A stretch of 64,000 nt of DNA from Pseudorhodoferax sp032153935 (lineage in GTDB: Bacteria; Pseudomonadota; Gammaproteobacteria; Burkholderiales; Burkholderiaceae_C). Position 1 is the stretch's first letter, and each line of letters opens with the position of its first letter. The stretch lies in assembly GCF_964253035.1 (NCBI RefSeq), contig NZ_CAXUQL020000001.1, forward strand, positions 1,550,001-1,614,000, in the 5' to 3' direction. The translations under genes were made by a program, and so were the position numbers. The notes beneath the pieces are model-generated. The model saw only the letters and a program-made list of their open reading frames with translations. It ran no database searches and had not been told where the DNA came from. This document shows positions 41,989-50,673 of the stretch, one piece after another.

Positions 41989-42774
41989 ATGACGACCGAC
42001 CCCTCCATCCCACCGGCCGAAACCGACCCCGCCGAACCATCGAGTGGCGTGGCGGTGCTGGACCGCGCATTCGCCCTGCTGGGCGCTTTCCAGCCGACCG
42101 ACGACCGGTTGAGCCTGACCGAGCTGTCCCGCCGCACGGGGCTGTACAAGAGCACGGTGCTCCGGCTCCTGGCGGCGCTGGAGCACGGGGGCTTCATGCG
42201 CAGACTCGACGATGGGCAATACGCCATCGGCCCGCAGCCGATGCGCCTGGCCGCGATCTACCAGCGCTCCTTCCGCGTGGATTCCGTCATCGAGCCCTTG
42301 CTCGCCGAGCTCAGCGCCAGCCTCGGCGAGACGGCTTCGTTCTACGTGCGGGCGGGAAGCCGGCGCCTGGTGGTCAGCCGCGTCGAGCCGGCCCGTGCGG
42401 TGCGCGTGTCCATCCGCGTGGGGGAGGACTTCGACGTCACCAAGGGCGCCTCGGGCAAGGTGCTGTGCGCGTTCACCGACGACGACGCCGCGGGCGAGCC
42501 GGTGCGCGCACGGCTGTGGGCCACCTCCTACGGGGAGCGCGACGCCGAGACGGCCTCCGCGTCGGTGCCCGTGTTCGGCGCGCTCGGCGAGCTCAAGGGG
42601 GCGCTCACGGTGTCCGGCCCGCTGTCCCGCCTCGGCGAGCCCGCGGCCATGCAGGCCGCCGTCGTGCAGCTGCTCGAGATGGCGCGCCGGGCCACGGCCG
42701 GGTTCGGCGGCAATCCGGCGCGGTACGCCGCGGCGGTGCAGGCTGCGCCAGGGCCGGCCGGCGCGCGCCTCTGA
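41989..42774 (+). CDS. IclR-family transcriptional regulator
   Basis: A 261-residue regulator starting MTTDPSIPPAETD. Residues about 18-80 form the winged helix-turn-helix (VLDRAFALLGAFQPTDDR, then LYKSTVLRLLAALEHGG), and about 95-250 the GAF-like effector domain (RVGEDFDVTKGASGKVL, VPVFGALGELKGALTVSG). It is divergent from the amidohydrolase-Bug-Bug-CaiB-lyase-Bug operon, and three identical inverted repeats lie between them. IclR proteins usually sense an aromatic or short-chain acid; the effector here is probably the operon's substrate. Confidence 0.92.
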   Translation: MTTDPSIPPAETDPAEPSSGVAVLDRAFALLGAFQPTDDRLSLTELSRRTGLYKSTVLRLLAALEHGGFMRRLDDGQYAIGPQPMRLAAIYQRSFRVDSVIEPLLAELSASLGETASFYVRAGSRRLVVSRVEPARAVRVSIRVGEDFDVTKGASGKVLCAFTDDDAAGEPVRARLWATSYGERDAETASASVPVFGALGELKGALTVSGPLSRLGEPAAMQAAVVQLLEMARRATAGFGGNPARYAAAVQAAPGPAGARL

Positions 42775-42810
42775 GGTGCCGCCCGGCGCAACCTCGCACG
42801 GGCCGGTGGA

Positions 42811-44622
42811 TCAGCCCGCCAGCAACAGGGGCCCGGCGCTCGCCGTCGCCGCATACAGCCGCTCGACCTCGGCATGGCGCCGCTGCAGCACGGCGCGCTG
42901 GTTGAGGTAGCCCTTGTCCGTGATCTCGCCGGCTTCCAGCGCAGGCGGGGCGTCCTGCACCAGCGCGCGGCGCGGGCTGCGCGCCGAGCCAGCGCCGGCT
43001 GCGGCCTGTTCCTGCATCAGGCGGCACAGCGCGGCCTGCAGTGCCTGCGGCTGCTGCTGGCCGGCCGCCGAGGGGAAGACCAGCAGCCCGATCTCGGCGC
43101 GGTCGTGGCCCGCGACCACGATGTCCTGCACCAGCGGCGTGAGCCGCGACACCAGCTCCACGCGCAGCGTGCCGACCGAGACCCAGGTGCCGCTGGACAG
43201 CTTGAAGTCCTCGGCCACGCGGCCGTCGAACACGATCCCGCGCGCGGGCTGCGCGGCGTCGAGCAACTGCCCCGCATCGCCGATGCGGTAGTAGCCCCGT
43301 TCGTCGAAGGCGGCGGCGGTTTCCTGCGGGCCGCGCAGGTAGCCCGGGAACACCGAGATGCCCTGGATGCGCATCTCCAGCTTGTCGCCACTCGGAACGA
43401 AGCGCACCGCCATGCCGGGCAGCGGGTTGCCGATGCAGCCCGCGCCATCCAGCTGCCAGTGCGCCGTGGTGATGGCCGGCGCGGTCTCGGTGCAGCCCCA
43501 GGAGGTGGTCAGCCACAGCGGCCGGCCCGGCCGCACGCGCGCGGCCACGGCCTGCAGGCGCTGCCAGGTGGAGGGCGCCAGCGCCGCCGCCGCGTAGAAG
43601 GCCAGACGCAGGCGCGAGAGGATGTCGGCCGCCAGTGTCTCGTCGGCCTCCATGAGCGGCAGCAGCATGTCGAAGCCGCGCGGCACGTTGAACCACAGCG
43701 TGGGCCGCACCGCGCGCAGGTTGCGCGCGGTCTTCTCCACGAGGCCGGGCGCGGGCCGGCCTTCGTCGATGTACAGCGTGCCGCCATGCGCCAGCACCAT
43801 GTTGAGGTTGTGGTTGCCACCGAAGGTGTGGCTCCAGGGCAGCCAGTCCACCAGCACGGGCGGCTCGTGCGCCAGGAAGCGCCAGGTCTGCGCCATCTGC
43901 TGCTGGTTGGCGCACAGCATGCGGTGCGTGTTGATGACCGCCTTGGGCCGGCCCGTGGAGCCCGAGGTCAGCAGGTACTTGGCATGGTCCTCGGGCGCGA
44001 TGGCGTCGAAGGCCTGCTGCACGGCCGGCGTCTCGCGCGTGGCCAGCAGCTCGGCGAAGGCCAGTGCACCCGGCCACGCCTGCGCATGGGCGCTGAACAC
44101 GCAGGGCACGGTCAGGTCGCAGGCCGCCATGGCGGGCCCGTAGGCCTGTGCGTCGGCCGCGTAGACCAGGGCCGGCTGCAGCAGCGCGAGCATCTCGCGC
44201 AGCCGCGTGAAGTCCGTGGCCTGGCGTGAATAGGCGCTGGACAGCGAGCAGGCCGGCCGGCCCACGTGCATGGCGGCCAGCATCAGCACGGCATGGTCGA
44301 GCGCGTTGTCCGAGAGGATGACGACGGGCCGCCCCGGCGGCAGGCGCAGGTCCAACAGCGCCTGGCCGACCGCGCCCACGGCCTGGCGCAGCGCGCCATA
44401 GTCCAGCCGGCGCCAGTCCTGGCCGTCGGCCGTGCGCTCGGCCAGCGCTGTGGCCTGCGGCGTGGCGCGTGCCCAGTGTTCCAGCCATCCGCCGACACAG
44501 CGCGCGTGGGGTTGCAGCTCCACGGGCGAACGCAGCACGAAGGAGCCGTCGCCGAGTTCGGTGCGCAGCGCGGCGGGCGGTGCGATCTGCGCCGGATCGT
44601 TCAGGAAGTCGATGGGCGCCAT
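42811..44622 (-). CDS. Feruloyl-CoA synthase-like AMP-dependent acyl-CoA ligase
   Basis: A 603-residue adenylate-forming ligase. The AMP motif is TSGSTGRPK (219-227); TSWGCTETAPA and the YRIGDAG segment follow, and Lys in EITDKGYLNQ is the late catalytic lysine. The EDHAKYLLTSGSTG and INTHRMLCANQQ stretches are close to feruloyl-CoA synthases. It is last of four genes (BKACE, ABC binding protein, dehydrogenase, ligase) and begins 2 bp after the dehydrogenase stop. With no hydratase/aldolase partner nearby, the true acid may not be ferulate. Confidence 0.87.
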   Translation of the reverse strand: MAPIDFLNDPAQIAPPAALRTELGDGSFVLRSPVELQPHARCVGGWLEHWARATPQATALAERTADGQDWRRLDYGALRQAVGAVGQALLDLRLPPGRPVVILSDNALDHAVLMLAAMHVGRPACSLSSAYSRQATDFTRLREMLALLQPALVYAADAQAYGPAMAACDLTVPCVFSAHAQAWPGALAFAELLATRETPAVQQAFDAIAPEDHAKYLLTSGSTGRPKAVINTHRMLCANQQQMAQTWRFLAHEPPVLVDWLPWSHTFGGNHNLNMVLAHGGTLYIDEGRPAPGLVEKTARNLRAVRPTLWFNVPRGFDMLLPLMEADETLAADILSRLRLAFYAAAALAPSTWQRLQAVAARVRPGRPLWLTTSWGCTETAPAITTAHWQLDGAGCIGNPLPGMAVRFVPSGDKLEMRIQGISVFPGYLRGPQETAAAFDERGYYRIGDAGQLLDAAQPARGIVFDGRVAEDFKLSSGTWVSVGTLRVELVSRLTPLVQDIVVAGHDRAEIGLLVFPSAAGQQQPQALQAALCRLMQEQAAAGAGSARSPRRALVQDAPPALEAGEITDKGYLNQRAVLQRRHAEVERLYAATASAGPLLLAG

Positions 44623-44624
44623 CT

Positions 44625-45563
44625 TCAGTCCAGCTGCGGTTGATCGGCCTTGGCCGCCATCAGGCCCAGCAGCAGCTGGTCACGGGCGCGCTGCAGTTCG
44701 GCCGCGCTGCGGCCGGCCAGGGCTTCGTCCACGCCGGCCACCACCTTGGCCTTGAGCCCGGCGTGCAGGCTGGGCGCGCCCAGGTCCTGCCACCAGCTTT
44801 CGATGGGGCCACCCAGGTGCGCCAGCAGATGTGCCATGCCGCCTTCGCCGCCCGACAGGTGCAGGTTCAGGAACGGCCCCAGCAGCGCCCAGCGCAGGCC
44901 GGGGCCGTGGGCGATCGCGGTGTCGATGTCGGCCACGCTGGCCACGCCCTGGTCGACCAGGTGGAAGGCCTCGCGCCACAGTGCGGCCTGCAGCCGGTTG
45001 GCGATGTGGCCCTGGATCTCGCGCCGCACCTGGATCGGCTTCTTGCCGATGCTGCGGTAGAAGTCCATCGCGCGCGCGATGGCCTCTGGTGCGGTCTTCT
45101 CGCCGCCGCCGACCTCGACCAGCGGGATCAGGTGCGGCGGGTTGAACGGGTGGCCCAGCACCACGCGCTCCGGGTGTGCGCAGGCCGACTGCATGGCGCT
45201 GACGGCCAGGCCCGAGGAACTGGAGGCCAGCAGCGCCGTCGGCGGCGCGGCGGCGTCCATGCGCGTGTAGAGCGCGGTCTTGAGGTCCACACGCTCGGGC
45301 CCGTTCTCCTGCACGAAGTCGGCTGGGGCCACGGCGTCTTCGAGCCGCGCATGAAAGCGCAGCCGCTCGGGCGTGGCGCCCTCGGCCAGGCCCATGGCTT
45401 CCAAGGCCGGCCAGTGGCGCGCCACGGCCGCGCGCAGCCGCTGTTCGGCGCCTTCGGCCGGGTCGGTGGCAGCCACATCCAGCCCGCGCGCGAGGAAGCA
45501 GGCGGCCCAGCTCGCGCCGATCACGCCGGTGCCGACGACGGCGACGGTTCCGATCGGGCTCAC
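44625..45563 (-). CDS. 3-hydroxyacyl-CoA dehydrogenase family protein (lambda-crystallin / carnitine dehydrogenase-like)
   Basis: A 312-residue NAD-dependent enzyme. The Rossmann motif GTGVIG is at the N-terminus (VAVVGTGVIGASWAACF). SSSSGL and HPFNPPHLIPLVEV, with the catalytic-type His, follow, then the helical C-terminal domain (RLQAALWREAFHLVDQGVAS). The length and HPFNPP motif fit the free-hydroxyacid branch (L-gulonate or carnitine 3-dehydrogenase) rather than fatty-acid enzymes. GTG 45563 overlaps the preceding stop (GTGA). Next to a BKACE enzyme it may make the beta-keto acid that BKACE cleaves. Confidence 0.87.
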   Translation of the reverse strand: MSPIGTVAVVGTGVIGASWAACFLARGLDVAATDPAEGAEQRLRAAVARHWPALEAMGLAEGATPERLRFHARLEDAVAPADFVQENGPERVDLKTALYTRMDAAAPPTALLASSSSGLAVSAMQSACAHPERVVLGHPFNPPHLIPLVEVGGGEKTAPEAIARAMDFYRSIGKKPIQVRREIQGHIANRLQAALWREAFHLVDQGVASVADIDTAIAHGPGLRWALLGPFLNLHLSGGEGGMAHLLAHLGGPIESWWQDLGAPSLHAGLKAKVVAGVDEALAGRSAAELQRARDQLLLGLMAAKADQPQLD

Positions 45564-46768
45564 AGGCTCTTCCAGCGCGCGCAGCGCGACTCGGCCTTGG
45601 TGGTCCAGGCGGCTTCGCCCGCGATGGTCTCCACGACCTTGTAGTAGTCCCAGGGTTCCTGCGACTCGGCCGGCGTCTTGACCTGCACCAGCCGCATGTC
45701 GTGCACCATGAGGCCGTCCTCGCGCAGCCAGCCGTTCTGCATGAACATGTCGTTCACGCGGGTCTTGCGCAACTGGGCCATGACCTTGTCGCCGTCGTCG
45801 GTGCCCGCGGCCTGCACGGCCTTCAAGTACTGCAGCGCGGCCGAGTAGTCGCCCGCATGGAACGAGGTCGGCATGCGCTTGTGCTTGTCAAAGAAGCGGC
45901 GCGCCCAGGCACGCGCCTCGGGCGACTGGTTCCAGTACCAGCTGTCGGTCAGGAACATGCCCTGCGCGGTCTTCAGGCCCAGCGCGTGCACGTCGTTGAT
46001 CGTGATGATCATGCCGGCCAGCAACATGTTCTTGCCGATGCCGAACTCGGCCGCCGACTTGATCGCGTTGACCGTGTCGCTGCCGGCGTTGGCCAGCGCC
46101 AGCACCTGGGCCTTGGAGGCCTGGGCCTGCAGCATGAAGGAGGAGAAGTCGCTTGCGCCCAGCGGGTGCTTGACCGCGCCGGCCACCGTGCCGCCGTTGG
46201 CTTCCAGCGTCTTGCTCGCGTCGGCCTGCAGCGCGGTGCCGAAGGCGTAGTCGGCCGTCACGAAGTACCAGCTCTTGCCACCCGACTTGGCGACCGCATT
46301 GGCCGTGCCGCGCGCCATGGCCACGGTGTCGTAGGCGTAGTGCACGGTGTAGGGCGAGCAGTGCTCGTTGGTCAGGCCCGAGGCGCCCGCGCCGACGACG
46401 AAGTAGGGCCGCTTCTTCTCGGCCGCCACGCCGGCCATCGCGATGGCCGCGCCCGAGCCCACGCCGCCGATCAGCATGTCCAGCCTGTTGACGTCGAACC
46501 ATTCGCGCGCCTTGGCGGCCGCGATGTCGGCCTTGTTCTGGTGGTCCACGGTCAAGAGTTCGATCTTCCTGCCGTTGACCGTGCCGCCCATGTCGGCGAT
46601 GGCCATGCGGATGGCCTCGGCGCCGGCCGGGCCGTCGTAGTCGCGGTACAGGCCCGACATGTCGCTGACGAAGCCGATGCGGACGACATCGTCCGAGATC
46701 TGCGCCTGCGCACCGGCCGAGCAGGCCAGGGCAGCGCACAGCGCCGCCATCGTGCGTCGATGGGTCAT
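45560..46768 (-). CDS. ABC transporter substrate-binding protein (branched-chain amino acid type)
   Basis: A 402-residue type I periplasmic binding protein. Signal peptide MTHRRTMAALCAALACSAGA is cut near AQAQ|ISDD. It has VRIGFVSDMSGLYRDYDGPAG, LLTVDHQNKADIAAAKAREW and the hinge segment WYFVTADYAFGTALQ typical of Peripla_BP_6. Two Cys (one in NEHCSPYTVHY, one near the C-terminus) may pair. It lies between the BKACE gene and the dehydrogenase, and no ABC membrane or ATPase genes accompany it. It probably supplies the pathway substrate using unlinked subunits. Confidence 0.92.
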   Translation of the reverse strand: MTHRRTMAALCAALACSAGAQAQISDDVVRIGFVSDMSGLYRDYDGPAGAEAIRMAIADMGGTVNGRKIELLTVDHQNKADIAAAKAREWFDVNRLDMLIGGVGSGAAIAMAGVAAEKKRPYFVVGAGASGLTNEHCSPYTVHYAYDTVAMARGTANAVAKSGGKSWYFVTADYAFGTALQADASKTLEANGGTVAGAVKHPLGASDFSSFMLQAQASKAQVLALANAGSDTVNAIKSAAEFGIGKNMLLAGMIITINDVHALGLKTAQGMFLTDSWYWNQSPEARAWARRFFDKHKRMPTSFHAGDYSAALQYLKAVQAAGTDDGDKVMAQLRKTRVNDMFMQNGWLREDGLMVHDMRLVQVKTPAESQEPWDYYKVVETIAGEAAWTTKAESRCARWKSL

Positions 46769-46778
46769 GGGGAGTCTC

Positions 46779-47705
46779 CTATCGGTTGTTGGGGGCGAAT
46801 TCCGGGCGGGGTGCACCTGGCCTCGGCAGGCCCATGATCTGGCGCGCCTCTGCGGGCGTGGCCGGTTCCATGTCGAGCTCGCGGATGATGCGCACGATGC
46901 GCTCGGTCAGCTGCACGTTGGTCGCCAGCTCGCCCTGGCGGAAGTACAGGTTGTCCTCCAGCCCCACGCGCGCATGGCCGCCCAGCAGCAGCGCCGCCAC
47001 GTTGGCCTCCAGCTGCGAAGGGCCGATGCCGCTTACGCAGAAGATGCTGTTGGCGGGCAGCGTGTCCACCATCTGCTGCAGGAAGCGCGGCGAGTAGGGC
47101 ATCGCGTTCTGGAAGTTGCGGTGCACGTTCATGACCAGGTTGATGAAGTGCGGCCCGTCGTCGAGGCCTTCGCCGATCAGCGTCGTCACGTCCTGCAGGA
47201 TGTGGGTGGGGCTGAACACCTCCCACTCGGGCTTGATGCCGCGCGCCTTCATGCCGGCCGCCAGCTCCCGGCCCTTGGACAGCGGCGTGTCCATCAGGAT
47301 GTCCTTGCCCTCGAACGAGAGGTTCAGCGTGGTGGCGTCCAGCGTGCACATCTCGGCGCCCGCGTCCATGCCCTGGATGCGCTCTTCCCAGGCGATCTCC
47401 CAGCGGTCGCCGGCCAGCGGGCGCACCATGTCGCCGTGCACGCCGCCGCCCGTGGAGTTGTTGAGCACGATGTCGCAGCCGGCCGCGCGGATGCGCTGGT
47501 TCATGTCGCGGTAGATGGCCGGGTTGCAGGTGGCGCCGTCGTCGTGCCGGCGCGCGTGCAGCGCGACCACGCTGGCGCCCGCGTTCCAGCAGCGCACGAC
47601 GTCGTCGGCGATCTCGGCGGGCTGGGTGGGCAGGTGCGGGTTCTGCGACTTGTGGGCCATGCCCCCCGTGGGGGCGATGGTCACGATGACCTTGCGTCTG
47701 GACAT
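46779..47705 (-). CDS. BKACE family beta-keto acid cleavage enzyme
   Basis: A 308-residue member of the former DUF849 family (3-keto-5-aminohexanoate cleavage-like). The metal-binding region is VALHARRHDDGA (His50), with VFSPTHILQDVTTLI, HFINLVMNVHRNFQ and the RVGLEDNLYFRQGEL motif near the C-terminus. BKACE enzymes condense a beta-keto acid with acetyl-CoA and release acetoacetyl-CoA and a shortened CoA ester or amine. It is first in the operon and divergent from a Crp-like regulator. The carnitine-type pathway (dehydrogenase plus BKACE) is one possible model. Confidence 0.9.
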   Translation of the reverse strand: MSRRKVIVTIAPTGGMAHKSQNPHLPTQPAEIADDVVRCWNAGASVVALHARRHDDGATCNPAIYRDMNQRIRAAGCDIVLNNSTGGGVHGDMVRPLAGDRWEIAWEERIQGMDAGAEMCTLDATTLNLSFEGKDILMDTPLSKGRELAAGMKARGIKPEWEVFSPTHILQDVTTLIGEGLDDGPHFINLVMNVHRNFQNAMPYSPRFLQQMVDTLPANSIFCVSGIGPSQLEANVAALLLGGHARVGLEDNLYFRQGELATNVQLTERIVRIIRELDMEPATPAEARQIMGLPRPGAPRPEFAPNNR

Positions 47706-47832
47706 GCTGTCTCCGTGCGTGGGGATGCGGCATGTTCGGCCGCAGGCCGCGCGCATTCAGTCATCGCGACGACATTCGGCCTCAGGGTTTTCGCGGTGCG
47801 TGGCCGCGGCTGCTATGGTGGCGGCCCCCACC

Positions 47833-48537
47833 ATGCGCCGCGCCACACCGCCCGAAGACTCTTCGTCGCTGGACCACCTGCTGGCCAGCTCGGCCTGGTT
47901 CCCTGCGCTCGACGCGGCCGCACGCGCGCGCGTGCGCGCCGACATGCAGCAGGTGGACGTGGCGGCCGGCGCCGCGCTGTGCCGCATGGGCGACGAACCG
48001 CAGCACTGGTACGGTGCCATCGACGGCCTGCTCAAGTGGGCCGTGACGGCCGAGGATGGCCGCTCGGTCACGCTGGGCGGCCTGTCGCGCGGCAGTTGGT
48101 TCGGCGAGGGCACGCTGCTGCGCGCCGTGCCGCGCACGGCCGACATCGTCGCGCTGCGCCCCAGCCGCGTGGCGCTGATGCCGGTGGAGACCTTCCAGTG
48201 GCTGCACGCCACCGAGCGCGCCTTCGACCACTTCCTGCTGCGCCAGATCAACGAGCGCATGCACTGGTTCCTGGGCAACTTCGCGGCCCACCACCTGCTG
48301 GACACCGACAGCCAGGTGGCGCGCGCGCTGGTCGGCCTGTTCCATCCCTGGCTGCACCCGGGCAGCGACCCGCACCTGGCCGTTTCGCAGGAGGAGATCG
48401 CCAACCTGTCGGGCCTGTCGCGCCAGCGCTGCAATGCGGCGCTGCGCCGGCTGGCCGAGGCCGGGCTGATCGCGGTGGGTTACGGCGGCATCACGGTGCT
48501 GGACCTGGCGGGACTGCGGCGGCGCGTGCCGGGCTGA
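47833..48537 (+). CDS. Crp/Fnr-family transcriptional regulator
   Basis: A 234-residue regulator. The cyclic-nucleotide-like beta-roll (about 30-130: AALCRMGDEPQHWYGAIDGL, then GGLSRGSWFGEGTLL) is followed by the dimer helix and the winged helix HTH (VSQEEIANLSGLSRQRCNAALRRL). No Cys cluster for iron-sulfur binding is seen, so it is not a typical Fnr. ATG 47833 is chosen; MVAAPTMRR at 47815 is an in-frame alternative. It is divergent from the BKACE gene, which it may regulate, and convergent with a LysR gene. Confidence 0.88.
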   Translation: MRRATPPEDSSSLDHLLASSAWFPALDAAARARVRADMQQVDVAAGAALCRMGDEPQHWYGAIDGLLKWAVTAEDGRSVTLGGLSRGSWFGEGTLLRAVPRTADIVALRPSRVALMPVETFQWLHATERAFDHFLLRQINERMHWFLGNFAAHHLLDTDSQVARALVGLFHPWLHPGSDPHLAVSQEEIANLSGLSRQRCNAALRRLAEAGLIAVGYGGITVLDLAGLRRRVPG

Positions 48538-48559
48538 CCGGCCCCGTTGCCCCCGGCGC

Positions 48560-49444
48560 TCAGCTGCCGTCGCGCGGTGCCAGTTCGGCCTGCAGGTGCC
48601 GCACCAGGGCCTGCACCTTGGGCACGTTGGCGCGGTTCTCGGGCAGCAGGGCCTTGAGCCAGAACGCGTCCAGCGGGAAGTCCGCCAGCAGGGGGACCAG
48701 CGCGCCGCTGTCGAGAGCGGGTCGGGCCAGGTAGTCGCCCAGGATGGCGATGCCGTTGCCGGCCAGCGCGGCCGACAGCAGCAGCTGCGCCTCGTTGGTG
48801 TTCAGCCGCGGCTGCACCTTGACGCTGATGCGGCCCGCCGCGCTGTCGAAGCTCCAGGTGCTGCCGGTCGGCAGGAAGTTCAGGATGGCGTGGTCCTTGA
48901 GCTCGCTCGGGTGGCGCGGTGTGCCGCGCGCGTGCAGGTAACGCGGTGCCGCGCAGGCCGTGCGCGGCATGCGGCACAGCGGCTCCTCGACCACCCCGGC
49001 ATAGGCGTCGGGCATCATGGTCAGCGCCAGGTCGAAGCCCTCTTCGGCCGGGTTCACGGCGCGGTCCAGCGCCACGACCTCCAGGTGCAGCAAGGGGTAC
49101 AGGCGTTGGAAGCGCTCGAGCAGCGGGCCGACCAGGCAGACCGTGACCGAGGTCGGCGCCTTGATGCGCAGCTGGCCCTGCAGCTGGTCGCCGACCGGGT
49201 GGGCGAACAGCTCCTGGGCATCGGTCACCACGCGCTGCACCGCCGGCAGGTAGCCGCGGCCCACCGGCGTCAGGCGCACGCGCCGCGTCGTGCGTTCGAA
49301 CAGCGCGCCCTGGATCTGCGCCTCCAGCTGGCCGATGCGCTTGGTCACGACCGAGGGCGCGATGCCCAGCTCGCGCGCTGCGGCCGAGAAGCTCTCGGTG
49401 CGCGCGACCACGAGGAAGGTCCGCAGGTTCGAGAGCGTGTCCAC
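48560..49444 (-). CDS. LysR-family transcriptional regulator
   Basis: A 294-residue LTTR starting with GTG (MDTLSNLRTFLVV). The HTH is at about 4-60 (ESFSAAARELGIAPSVVTKRI), then the effector domain (about 90-290). It belongs to the DhmA/CrgA-like branch, with RVRLTPVGRGYLPAVQRVV after the HTH. It lies downstream of the FAD oxidoreductase-Bug operon on the same strand, separated by 229 bp containing a strong hairpin, so it may have its own promoter. Its target is not clear. Confidence 0.9.
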   Translation of the reverse strand: MDTLSNLRTFLVVARTESFSAAARELGIAPSVVTKRIGQLEAQIQGALFERTTRRVRLTPVGRGYLPAVQRVVTDAQELFAHPVGDQLQGQLRIKAPTSVTVCLVGPLLERFQRLYPLLHLEVVALDRAVNPAEEGFDLALTMMPDAYAGVVEEPLCRMPRTACAAPRYLHARGTPRHPSELKDHAILNFLPTGSTWSFDSAAGRISVKVQPRLNTNEAQLLLSAALAGNGIAILGDYLARPALDSGALVPLLADFPLDAFWLKALLPENRANVPKVQALVRHLQAELAPRDGS

Positions 49445-49512
49445 GCCGGGTCAGAAGCTGTGAATGAACCGATCGCGGCCACGACGGGGTGCGCCGGGCC
49501 ACAGGCGTAGGC

Positions 49513-49551
49513 GCAGGCCGCTGCCCGGGCTCGTGCCCGGGCAAGGCCTGC
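49513..49551. terminator. Strong two-part hairpin between Bug and LysR genes
   Basis: An inner 9-bp stem (TGCCCGGGC-TCGT-GCCCGGGCA, 49522-49543) is extended by a 7-bp outer stem (GCAGGCC with GGCCTGC) across a small bulge. There is no T-run. It is in the right place to separate the Bug operon from the LysR gene. A role as a regulatory or processing element is an alternative. Confidence 0.55.
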
Positions 49552-49673
49552 AACGCCCGCATGTGGCCTGGCGCGCCCCGGCCCGAAGGGCGAGGCCCTG
49601 GGCACGGCGATGGTGCTGGAAACCACTGGTCATCGGGCCTCGCGTGGTCGTGAGGGGTTCGTTCACAGCTTCT

Positions 49674-50651
49674 TCAGTCGACCGAGATGTTCTGCGCCCG
49701 GATGATCGCGCCCAGCAGCGCGGCCTCTTCCTTCACGCGCTGGTGCAGGCCCTCGCTGGAGGTGCCCACGGCCTGCCAGCCCTGGTTCAGCAGCCGCGTG
49801 CGCGTCTCGGGCTCGCGCAGGATGCGCGGCACCTCGGCCGCGAGCCGCGCCTGCGCGGCCTGGGACAGCCCGGCCGGGCCGACCAGCGCGGTCCAGACCT
49901 CGAGGTTGAAGTCCTTCACCCCGGCATCGGCCAGCGGTGCGACGGAGGGCACCAGCGCGCTGCGCCCGCTCGTGACGCCGATGGCCTTGAGCTTGCCGGC
50001 CTGCACCTGCGGCATGGCCACGCCCGGCGGCACCAGCGCCATCTGCACCTGCTCGCCGATGATGGCGGTGACGACCGCCGGGTTGCCGGAGTAGGGCACG
50101 TGCACGGGCGCGATGCCCGACTTGCTCTTGAGCAGCTCCATGCCCAGGTGGGCGACCGAGCCGGCGCCGACGGAGCCGTAGTTGGCCTTGGTGCCGGCTT
50201 GGCGCATGGCGGCGAAGAAGGCCGCGCCGTCGGGCAGCTGCGGCGCGGCCACCAGCACCAGCGGCGCGGTGGCCAGCAGCGAGATCTCGGCGAAGTCCTT
50301 CTGCGGGTCGTAGCTGAGCTTGGGGTTGAGCAGTTTGGCCGAGGTCAGGTTGCCGTTGATGACGACGCCCAGCGTGTGGTCGTCCGTGGCCTTGGCGACC
50401 TGGTCGGCCGCGATGTTGCCGGAGGCGCCGGGCTTGTTCTCGACGATGACGGGCTGGCCCAGCACGCGGCTCAGCGGATCGGCCAGCGCGCGCGCCGCCA
50501 TGTCGGGCGTGGAGCCGCCCGGAAAGCCCACCAGCAGCCGCACCGGCCGCGTCGGCCAGCTGGGGTCCGCGGCCTGCGCCGTGCCCAGCGTAGCGCCCAG
50601 CGCGCAGGCCGTCATGCAGGCCAGAGCCGTGCGTCTTGTCGTTGTATTCAA
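49674..50651 (-). CDS. Bug-family periplasmic solute-binding protein
   Basis: A 325-residue Bug protein, probably initiated at TTG 50651 (LNTTTRRTALACM) with AGGAG 7 nt upstream. Signal peptide ends near GTAQA|ADPSW. Landmarks: WPTRPVRLLVGFPGGSTPD, NLTSAKLLNPKLSYDP, PVHVPYSGNPAVVTAII and WTALVGPAGLSQAAQAR. The usual PDGYTL motif is DDHTLGV here. It follows the FAD-dependent oxidoreductase by 22 bp, so the oxidoreductase may act on its ligand. No TctAB partners lie nearby. Confidence 0.92.
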   Translation of the reverse strand: MNTTTRRTALACMTACALGATLGTAQAADPSWPTRPVRLLVGFPGGSTPDMAARALADPLSRVLGQPVIVENKPGASGNIAADQVAKATDDHTLGVVINGNLTSAKLLNPKLSYDPQKDFAEISLLATAPLVLVAAPQLPDGAAFFAAMRQAGTKANYGSVGAGSVAHLGMELLKSKSGIAPVHVPYSGNPAVVTAIIGEQVQMALVPPGVAMPQVQAGKLKAIGVTSGRSALVPSVAPLADAGVKDFNLEVWTALVGPAGLSQAAQARLAAEVPRILREPETRTRLLNQGWQAVGTSSEGLHQRVKEEAALLGAIIRAQNISVD

Positions 50652-50673
50652 AGTCTCTCTCCTCAAGCGTTGG

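Noticed and set aside
42811..44622. Complete ferulate degradation cluster
   Set aside because: No feruloyl-CoA hydratase/aldolase (ech) or vanillin dehydrogenase (vdh) is adjacent, so only the ligase similarity supports it.
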